Below, in pieces: positions 5,976-10,917 of a stretch of 10,917 nucleotides of DNA (within the stretch, counting starts at the first letter, position 1; every line of letters starts with the position of its first letter). A program made the translations under genes and the position numbers. The notes under the pieces were generated by a model, which ran no database searches, was not told where the DNA came from, and was given only the letters and a program-made list of their open reading frames with translations. The stretch spans positions 1-10,917 of the forward strand of contig WFPV01000015.1 in the NCBI GenBank assembly GCA_015487405.1, written 5' to 3'. The DNA comes from Aquifex sp. GTDB taxonomy: Bacteria > Aquificota > Aquificia > Aquificales > Aquificaceae.

Positions 5976-6074
5976 TCAGGTCTTTGTAATTATTTGCCCA
6001 GTCTTGTAAATAAAGTAGATAAAGAGGTCGGCTATTACTATAAGCGCTATAGCGGAAAAAAATGTCATAAGCAC
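5976..6074 (-). CDS. Micro membrane protein with one transmembrane segment
   Basis: From GTG 6074 a 32-residue product reads MLMTFFSAIALIVIADLFIY, then FIYKTGQIITKT: one membrane helix with a short basic C-terminus. GGAGG at 6086-6090 is 11 nt before the GTG. A better placed start is ATG 6076-6078 (7 nt from GGAGG), which overlaps the previous stop (ATGA). In that frame the run of seven T on the minus strand (6056-6062) throws the reading off. With one T fewer it would read MSAYDIFSAIALIVIADLFI and join the same tail. So the gene uses the GTG, depends on slippage at the T run, or is frameshifted. I do not recognise the family; pairs of a two-helix and a one-helix micro protein are common in membrane-protein operons. 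It precedes the PspA operon by 66 nt in the same direction. Confidence 0.55.
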   Translation of the reverse strand: MLMTFFSAIALIVIADLFIYFIYKTGQIITKT

Positions 6075-6301
6075 TCATTTCATTTCCTCCTCTTTACTTA
6101 ATTTATCCATTTCTTCAAGAAGTCGATTTATATGTAATAAAATTCTTATATCCCTAAGAATCAAACCTATATCGATCCAAGTACTGCGGCTAAAAATATT
6201 AAATCATCCTTTACAGGTTTTATAAGAAGTCCCACCAATCTACCCGTTAACCCGATTATCGTTATCCAGCACAGCTTCAGAACTTCCGCTAAGAATTTTA
6301 T
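6075..6301 (-). pseudogene. Small two-helix membrane protein gene, frameshifted and with ATA in place of a start
   Basis: GAGG at 6307-6310 is followed after 5 nt by ATA AAA TTC (6301), where an ATG would be expected. The frame then gives KFLAEVLKLCWITIIGLTGR, continues LVGLLIKPVKDDLIFLAAVL and a Gly, and stops at TAG 6167-6169. Adding one base near 6176 joins it to a second frame, IDIGLILRDIRILLHINRLL followed by EEMDKLSKEEEMK, ending at TGA 6075-6077. The repaired product would be 75 residues: two hydrophobic helices and a charged coiled tail, a common architecture for small bacterial membrane proteins. Its stop overlaps the start of the next micro gene (ATGA), as in a genuine two-gene operon. 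As given it encodes nothing intact; there is no ATG, GTG or TTG start in the first frame. Confidence 0.6.
6142..6161. repeat. Inverted repeat ATTCTTA-N6-TAAGAAT
   Basis: Perfect 7-bp arms separated by TATCCC, inside the broken two-helix gene and about 180 bp upstream of the ModE-type regulator gene. It has the size of a dimeric regulator operator but also lies in coding-derived sequence and could be chance. Confidence 0.35.
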
Positions 6302-6336
6302 CTTTTCCTCGTAAAAAATAAATAAAATATAAAAGC
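6302..6336. promoter_or_regulatory. AT-rich divergent start region
   Basis: These 35 bp separate the broken micro-gene pair (minus) from the ModE-type gene (plus). Almost pure A/T at 6312-6334 includes TATAAA immediately before the GTG of the regulator, with no ribosome site between. This fits a -10-like element giving a leaderless or near-leaderless message, but no -35 box is evident. The minus-strand GAGG (6307-6310) for the micro gene lies at its other edge. Confidence 0.35.
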
Positions 6337-6645
6337 GTGAAACTTAAGTACAAATTCTGGTTTGAGAAAGACGGTGAAGCCGTATTAACAGATTTAAAGT
6401 ATAAAATCCTTAAGGAGATAAAAAGAAAAGGCTCCATAAAGGAAGCCTCGGAAAGTCTCGGGATAAGCTACAAAAAGGCTTTGGAACATATAAAGGTTAT
6501 GGAGAAGAGACTGGGGTTTAGGGTGGTAAAAAGGGAGAGGGGAAAGGGAGCTCAGCTCACACCGGAGGCGGAGCACCTCCTGAAAAAGTATGAGAAAGCC
6601 AAAGAAGCCTTTGAAAGGCTCGTTCACTCACTTAACGAGGAGTAA
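6337..6645 (+). CDS. Stand-alone ModE-type (LysR-like) winged helix-turn-helix DNA-binding protein
   Basis: The 102-aa product matches the N-terminal DNA-binding domain of the molybdate regulator ModE. It has a strand, KLKYKFWFEKDGEAVL, a helix DLKYKILKEI, then the helix-turn-helix GSIKEASESLGISYKKALEH (about 37-56), a recognition/wing region EKRLGFRVVKRERGKGAQLT, and a C-terminal dimerisation helix. The paired MOP/TOBE molybdate-binding domains of full ModE (about 260 aa) are absent, so it cannot sense molybdate the same way. Short ModE-HTH proteins are widespread and their ligands mostly unknown. The GTG start at 6337 gives the family-typical N-terminus but has no ribosome site; the AT-rich leader suggests leaderless translation. 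Its 3' end overlaps the converging dehydratase-family gene by 18 bp. The target genes are unknown. Confidence 0.88.
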   Translation: MKLKYKFWFEKDGEAVLTDLKYKILKEIKRKGSIKEASESLGISYKKALEHIKVMEKRLGFRVVKRERGKGAQLTPEAEHLLKKYEKAKEAFERLVHSLNEE

Positions 6646-8004
6646 AGCGTTTGCCGCGGTAGATACGTATTTATGGGGAAGTTTCGTTCCCGCACTGGTG
6701 AGTTTCTTCTTCCTCTCCATGGCTATCTCTATATCACGGTCGGTTATTCCGAGCTTCCTTTTGGCGTTTTCGTACTCCTCTATAGCCCTCATCCTTGCCT
6801 CATAGAGCTTCATTAGAACTCTGCTCTTTGCGTTGGCTTCCGCGTCTCCGGAAGTTTCGACCGCCACGAAGAGACTACCTCCGAGATCCTCCACAACCTT
6901 AGACTGGACTCCGTCGCTCTGGGTGGAGGGCATGCATCCGAAGGGTTTTACCGATATGACCATGTGAGCCTTCTTGTGCTTAATCATGTATATGTGTTTT
7001 CCTACTTCCATATGTCCCTCCCCTCCCGAGAGCCTGACGTTGTAGTAGCGGTGAGCATACTCAGCTATCTTTTTCTGGCTCTTTAGGGGGTCAGGTTTGT
7101 TTCCGAGGGCGAACCTGTAGAGGTTGTAGAGTCCCCTAACGTATGCGTTTAGAGCCTTCAATAGGAGTATATTCTTGAAAGCCTTTTTCCTGTTTTTAAA
7201 GGATTTTTCCTTTTCGTCAAGAATTTTCTCGTAGATAAGGTATTCTATCCAGGTAGCCACTGGCTCAACTATGGGCTCCGCTCCCTCCTCTATTAGCCAT
7301 CTTGCCATTCTGTAGTTTCCGTCTCCCTCTGTGGTCTGAGCGAAGAACTCTCCCGTTATCTTTACCTTCGGTTTTGGCTGGAAGTAATTTACTTTTACTT
7401 TATCAAGTTCTTTCTTAATTACGCGGAGCGTCTTTAAGATACTTTTTCCTTTTCTTAGAGTTTCGTATAGCATATTTAGAGCTTTCTCCTTCCACTCGTC
7501 CACGGAGTTGGGAATAACCTCGTAGGGCTTGGTTTTGTAGTAAAGGTCGTTAATAAGGTCTCCTAAGAAGACCGCCTTCATGAGACTCAAGAAAAAGTCC
7601 TTGTCAAACCTTATTCCAGCTTCTCCCATCTCCTCTAAGACCGCCGAGCTCTGTTCAAAGGTGAGTATCTTGAAGTTGGGAAATCCCGCATCCCTGACAG
7701 CTTTTCTGTATTCCATCTCATACATCCCGAACCTGCAAGGTCCGCAGGCTCCCGCGGTGACAAAGACGTAGTTCTTTTCTACATCCTTTTCTCCCTTCTC
7801 TCTTTTTTCCTTTAGGGTTTTTACTAAGTTACCTACTGTGTAGTAGGTGGGATTGCACTGTCCCTTGTTGCAGTATTCCTTTCCGACTTTGAGAGCTTCG
7901 TTGTCGGGGGTGGGAAGAGGCTCAACCTCGTAGCCTAAACGCTTCATTGCTCCCTTTATTAGAAAGTCGTGAGCGTAGGTTAGTCCTCCGTAAAGTATCT
8001 TCAT
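6628..8004 (-). CDS. 2-hydroxyacyl-CoA dehydratase-family (HgdB-like) Fe-S protein
   Basis: The 458-aa protein belongs to the family of 2-hydroxyglutaryl-CoA dehydratase D-type components that receive low-potential electrons from an ASKHA activase. Cys residues fit Fe-S ligation: YCNKGQC (44-50), AGACGPCRFGMYE (85-97) and VKPFGCMPSTQSDGVQ (352-367), the last being a hallmark of this subgroup. GEFFAQTTEGDGNYRMARWL (218-237) is also typical. The middle (about 255-320) is Lys-rich and helical. In many bacteria this unit is the C-terminal end of a very large fused protein (two ATPase domains, DUF2229, HgdB-like); here it is a separate gene. The physiological substrate is unknown. The ATG overlaps the preceding gene by 4 nt (ATGA), and GGGAGG lies 7 nt upstream, so the two products are probably made in equal amounts. 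Confidence 0.85.
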   Translation of the reverse strand: MKILYGGLTYAHDFLIKGAMKRLGYEVEPLPTPDNEALKVGKEYCNKGQCNPTYYTVGNLVKTLKEKREKGEKDVEKNYVFVTAGACGPCRFGMYEMEYRKAVRDAGFPNFKILTFEQSSAVLEEMGEAGIRFDKDFFLSLMKAVFLGDLINDLYYKTKPYEVIPNSVDEWKEKALNMLYETLRKGKSILKTLRVIKKELDKVKVNYFQPKPKVKITGEFFAQTTEGDGNYRMARWLIEEGAEPIVEPVATWIEYLIYEKILDEKEKSFKNRKKAFKNILLLKALNAYVRGLYNLYRFALGNKPDPLKSQKKIAEYAHRYYNVRLSGGEGHMEVGKHIYMIKHKKAHMVISVKPFGCMPSTQSDGVQSKVVEDLGGSLFVAVETSGDAEANAKSRVLMKLYEARMRAIEEYENAKRKLGITDRDIEIAMERKKKLTSAGTKLPHKYVSTAANALLLVK

Positions 8005-9425
8005 ACCAGCACCTCCCCTGCTTTTTTCTTAAGAACCTCCTCCTCGTAACGCTTTAAGAAGTAATCAATCGTCTCAACACGAATCTTTATAGAGCCAGAA
8101 GGCTTGTTCTCGTCAAGCTCGTGGAAGGTGAAGTAGGGAGTTTTGGTTTCCTCCAAAATTTCCTCTATGAGGGAGTATATGGGTGCGTCGTGTCCGCATC
8201 GGAAGGAAGAAAGGTCAATTCCCGCAAGGTTTGGATGCCTTGCTGTGTATTTCGCTGCCCAGACCTTCATTGAAGAGTTCTCACTGTAGCACTTCTTCCA
8301 GACATCCCTTATATCAAGGGGATTCTCAATCCTCCCCTCCCCTACGTCCTTTCCAAAGACCTTGTAAAGGGTTTCTTCGTCCCTGGGAAGGCTGTCTATA
8401 GTAAAGACGGGATAGCCCCTCTTGTTTATCTCGTCCAGAATCTCGTGATTTATTCCGGGGTCGTTGTGATAGGGTCTTCCCAAGAGAACCACTCCCACCT
8501 TTCCCTCCTCCTCAAGCCTTCGGAGGATCTCCTTAGCTTTGCTCTGGAGAGTTTCCCTGTATTCACGCAGAGCCTTAAAGCCGAGCCTTACGGCTTCCCT
8601 GTTCTCTTCCTTCGTTATTCCCCAAAGGGGATTGAAGACCTTGTAGAGCTGTCTCTCAAGGAGCTCCTCATCTTCAAAGTCCAGAACCGGGTCAAGGTAG
8701 AGGACTCCTCTTTCTTTGAACTCGTCCCTCTCCTTTGTGAAACTCGCCTTTACCACCTCAGGGGTTGCGGAGACCGTGGGACAAGCCCAGTGTCCCTCAG
8801 CCTTGTAAATCTCTCCCGGCAGTGTCCTCACGCAGGGGAAGAAGATAAGGTTAATTCCCTCTTTCTCAAAGAGCAAGTTGTGGACGTGAGCTATCGCCAC
8901 CTTGGAGGGGAAGCAGGGGTCTATGGAGCCTCTTTTTGAACCTCTCCTGTAGAGCTCTTCGCTCGTGAAGTCCGAAAAGACCACCTTTCTAACGCTGAGA
9001 GCCTCAAAGTAGGTTCTGAAGAAGGGAGCCAAGGAGTAGGTGTTCAGAACTCTCGGTATCCCTACAACGGTGTTCTTAAGAGTTTCCAGCTTCTTCTTCC
9101 TAAAGAGATTTATAAATTTATTGTTCTTAATTACCTGCGGTGGCTTGTAGGACTTAAAGAGTAGCTTGTTGGCGATTTCCACAAAGTTGGGGTATTTCTC
9201 CTTTAGCTTGTTCCTGCTCGCCATAAGCTTTTTTAAGGCTTCCTTGCTTTCCACCTCTCCCTTGTCGCAGGTGGCTATTATGTAGCGCTTCTTATCACCG
9301 TTGACTCTGAGGTCTATGAAGGTTCTTATGCAGAGGTTTTTACAAAAGTAGCAACGAGTCTCCTCTCCCCTTATGGTCTCGTAGTCTATTCTGTCAAGGT
9401 TCTCAAAGCCTATAAAGTTCGTCAT
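8001..9425 (-). CDS. DUF2229 / CoA-enzyme-activase-associated Fe-S protein of the 2-hydroxyacyl-CoA dehydratase superfamily
   Basis: The 474-aa product carries an N-terminal Cys cluster CYFCKNLC (25-32) plus C53, able to bind a metal or Fe-S centre. The DUF2229 core follows: VGIPRVLNTYSLAPFFRTYF (121-140), GSIDPCFPSKVAIAHVHNLL (166-185), FFPCVRTLPGE (195-205) and HWACPTVSATPEVVKASF (212-229). C171, C198 and C215 are candidate cluster ligands. The C-terminal half has VVLLGRPYHNDPGINHEI (312-329) and SSFRCGHDAPIYSLIEEI (407-424). It is the middle section of the large activase-dehydratase proteins of other bacteria and presumably pairs with the next gene product as a heterodimer. The substrate is unknown. 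The ATG at 9425 is 3 nt behind the rnhA stop, with GGGGAGG 7 nt before it. An antisense frame at 8445-8939 is a shadow. Confidence 0.87.
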   Translation of the reverse strand: MTNFIGFENLDRIDYETIRGEETRCYFCKNLCIRTFIDLRVNGDKKRYIIATCDKGEVESKEALKKLMASRNKLKEKYPNFVEIANKLLFKSYKPPQVIKNNKFINLFRKKKLETLKNTVVGIPRVLNTYSLAPFFRTYFEALSVRKVVFSDFTSEELYRRGSKRGSIDPCFPSKVAIAHVHNLLFEKEGINLIFFPCVRTLPGEIYKAEGHWACPTVSATPEVVKASFTKERDEFKERGVLYLDPVLDFEDEELLERQLYKVFNPLWGITKEENREAVRLGFKALREYRETLQSKAKEILRRLEEEGKVGVVLLGRPYHNDPGINHEILDEINKRGYPVFTIDSLPRDEETLYKVFGKDVGEGRIENPLDIRDVWKKCYSENSSMKVWAAKYTARHPNLAGIDLSSFRCGHDAPIYSLIEEILEETKTPYFTFHELDENKPSGSIKIRVETIDYFLKRYEEEVLKKKAGEVLV

Positions 9426-9428
9426 CGC

Positions 9429-9821
9429 TCAACCTCCCCTCAAAGCTTCAGCCGCGAGCCTGTCCGCTTCCTTGTTTTCCTCCCTCGGAATCCATTCGTA
9501 AGAGACTCTTTTAAAGGAGCGCTCAAGCTCATTAGCCTTCTCGTAAAGCTTCCTTAGGGTAGGATTGTTCACTTTATACTCGCCCCTCATCTGCTTTATA
9601 ACGAGCTGGCTGTCTCCCTTTACGGTCAGCTCACTGACTCCCAACTTCTTTGCGAGCATCAATCCCGCTATGAGTGCGTAATACTCCGCCTGGTTGCTCG
9701 TTCCCTTTCCTATCTCCTTCTTGAACTTGTAGGTTTTTGTAGGAGTTTTCAGAACCACGCCTATAGCCCTTCTCCCCGGGTTTCCCGAAGATGCCCCGTC
9801 AAAGTAGAGCGTAGCTTTCAC
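9429..9821 (-). CDS. rnhA: RNase HI family protein (short type)
   Basis: The 130-aa RNase H fold protein would cut the RNA strand of RNA-DNA hybrids in the cytoplasm. The four acidic metal ligands are visible: D8 in LYFDGASSGNPG, E46 in SNQAEYYAL, D70 in VKGDSQLV and D120 in NKEADRLAAEAL. The flexible-loop His of E. coli RNase HI is replaced by WIPREENKEAD, as in archaeal and some bacterial short RNases HI; the basic protrusion is also absent. Activity is therefore likely but may be Mn-preferring or weaker. GTG 9821 is supported by GGAGG 6 nt upstream and by the perfect family N-terminus. The gene overlaps the activase end by 23 nt and is followed after 3 nt by the DUF2229 gene, so it is inserted inside a metabolic operon with no obvious connection. 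Confidence 0.9.
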   Translation of the reverse strand: MKATLYFDGASSGNPGRRAIGVVLKTPTKTYKFKKEIGKGTSNQAEYYALIAGLMLAKKLGVSELTVKGDSQLVIKQMRGEYKVNNPTLRKLYEKANELERSFKRVSYEWIPREENKEADRLAAEALRGG

Positions 9822-10917
9822 GCAACGCCTCCATCTTTCTCTTTGCCTCTAAAGCCGCCCCTATAGCTCCCGCCACGCTTCCCATAGGGTGAACGTAAAC
9901 TTTCGCTTCGGGAACCTTTGACTTTATGTAGTCAAGCTGGGCTTTCACGACCGCAAGGTTCTTGTGGGTTCCCCCTTGAAGGACAAAGACCTTTCCGAGC
10001 TTTCTGAGGTTAGGCTCCTGAACCACGTAGAGCCAGACGTTTAGGGGGAGAACCTTCGCCAGTCCCGCCATTATCTCTTCCGCGGTCCATCCCAGTTGCT
10101 GGAAGTTCACTATGTCCGCCTCCAAGAAGACGGCACAACCGAAGTTAAAGGAGGGACAGTATTTAGCCCTGAAGGCAACTTCCGCGTATTCCTCCACTCT
10201 GTAGCCGAAGCGGTTAGCCGTTGACTGGAGGTAGTATCCGTTTCCCGCGGAGCACTGGGTGTTTAGCTTAAAGTCCTTAACTTTTCCGTCTCTCAGAACG
10301 ATTATCTTTATGTCCTGTCCTCCCACATCACATATCACTTCCGCGTCGGGAAAGAACTTGAGGGCTCCGAGAGTGTGAGCTACGGTCTCAACTATCGCAA
10401 CATCACCGCCGAAGGCGGTCTTTAATAAATCCTTTGCGTATCCTGTAAATCCTACTCCGAGAACTTCCGGCTCTACTCCCTTCTCCTCAAGCTCTCGCTT
10501 CATTCTGCGTAAGATTGCCTTCGTATCCTCTATGGGATTTCCTTCCGAGAGCTTATAAGCGGTGGTTATAACTTCTCCCTCTTCGTTTAGAAATACTCCC
10601 TTGGTGGAGGTTGAACCTCCATCAACGCCTATATAGACTCCTACTTTATCTCCTGGGTAGAGTGCGGGAGGGTTGTAGGGCTTTGGGGAATATTCCTTCA
10701 GGAAGGCTTCCAGCTCCTCTTTGGTTTCCCAAAGTGCCCTCTGACCGGTCTGAGCTTTTATCTTCTCTCTTTCTTCTATGAACCTGTATAGGGGGGATAG
10801 GTCCTCAACTACGAAGGTGTCTTCGTTTTCAAACTTCCCGAGGAGAGCACTTCCGAGAGCTACGTAGTAGAGAGCTTCGTCGGGAACGTATATGGGGTTT
10901 TCTTCCTTTACCTCAAA
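9799..10917 (-). CDS. ATPase activase of 2-hydroxyacyl-CoA dehydratase type (BcrAD/BadFG family), 5' end outside window
   Basis: The frame is open to the window edge, so the ATG at 10503 is internal; 372 residues are visible. Residues 1-80 look like the end of a preceding ATPase domain plus linker (DEALYYVALGSALLGKF), suggesting a tandem-ATPase protein. A complete ASKHA domain follows: phosphate loop IGVDGGSTSTK (96-106), CDVGGQD (196-202), and VLQGGTHKN (312-320) for the nucleotide. Two Cys, in NTQCSAGNGYYLQS (C222) and FNFGCAVFLEADIV (C261), match those that bind a [4Fe-4S] cluster shared by two activase subunits. The family couples ATP hydrolysis to passing one low-potential electron to the dehydratase. 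The partners are presumably the two dehydratase-like genes downstream. It overlaps rnhA by 23 nt. A copy of the 22-bp palindromic element lies in this gene. Confidence 0.92.
   Translation of the reverse strand, partial: FEVKEENPIYVPDEALYYVALGSALLGKFENEDTFVVEDLSPLYRFIEEREKIKAQTGQRALWETKEELEAFLKEYSPKPYNPPALYPGDKVGVYIGVDGGSTSTKGVFLNEEGEVITTAYKLSEGNPIEDTKAILRRMKRELEEKGVEPEVLGVGFTGYAKDLLKTAFGGDVAIVETVAHTLGALKFFPDAEVICDVGGQDIKIIVLRDGKVKDFKLNTQCSAGNGYYLQSTANRFGYRVEEYAEVAFRAKYCPSFNFGCAVFLEADIVNFQQLGWTAEEIMAGLAKVLPLNVWLYVVQEPNLRKLGKVFVLQGGTHKNLAVVKAQLDYIKSKVPEAKVYVHPMGSVAGAIGAALEAKRKMEALRESYALL
10402..10423. repeat. Copy 2 of the 22-bp palindromic repeat
   Basis: Identical over 22 positions to 4500-4521, with the same hairpin core ACCGCC-GAA-GGCGGT followed by CTTT on the plus strand. 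It is inside the activase gene and is read as KTAFGGD on the minus strand, a different frame from copy 1. The flanking bases differ (C and A here, A and T in copy 1). Confidence 0.85.

Noticed and set aside
6240..6437. 65-codon minus-strand frame across the start of the ModE-type gene
   Set aside because: It is in a different frame from the recognisable two-helix peptide and antisense to the regulator; translation shows no coherent features.
8445..8939. 164-codon plus-strand frame inside the DUF2229 gene
   Set aside because: Fully antisense to a gene with clear family motifs; long open antisense frames are expected from this codon usage.

Overview
The window looks like chromosomal DNA of a thermophilic, chemolithoautotrophic bacterium of the Aquificales (Aquifex-like). 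This rests on gene content and style only: Lys/Glu-rich proteins, tightly overlapping genes, GGAGG-type ribosome sites, a fumarate reductase/succinate dehydrogenase subunit and a split 2-hydroxyacyl-CoA-dehydratase system. No database search was possible.

Layout. (1) 1-677, plus strand: C-terminal part of a FrdA/SdhA flavoprotein, overlapped at its stop by a 64-codon fragment resembling the N-terminal domain of Clp1/GRC3-type polynucleotide kinases. (2) 869-1173: AT-rich DNA with no convincing gene. (3) 1174-5909, minus strand: one compact, apparently co-translated operon. In transcription order it encodes a small acidic YbjN/YjfI-like protein, a PspA/IM30 (bacterial ESCRT-III) protein, a DUF4178 protein with a membrane-binding-type N-terminus, a lipoprotein, a DUF350 membrane protein made of four repeats, and a multi-spanning membrane-bound spermidine-synthase homologue. 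A broken hemerythrin-like gene trails it. I infer an envelope-stress or membrane-remodelling system linked to polyamine-type chemistry. (4) 5976-6301, minus strand: two overlapping tiny membrane-protein genes whose reading frames are both disturbed by apparent single-base changes. (5) 6337-6645, plus strand: a stand-alone ModE-type DNA-binding domain, converging on the next operon. (6) 6628-10917, minus strand: an ASKHA ATPase activase (partial, running off the window), a small RNase HI, a DUF2229 protein and a second dehydratase-family protein. The activase and the two dehydratase-like proteins are normally parts of one ATP-driven Fe-S electron-transfer machine.

Three things stand out beyond ordinary annotation. 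An identical 22-bp palindrome-containing element lies inside two unrelated genes about 5.9 kb apart and is read in different frames. Three short genes (hemerythrin and two micro-membrane proteins) become coherent if one or a few bases are changed, so they are recent pseudogenes, recoded genes or sequence errors. The PspA-DUF4178-lipoprotein-DUF350-SpeE operon is a poorly characterised membrane system.
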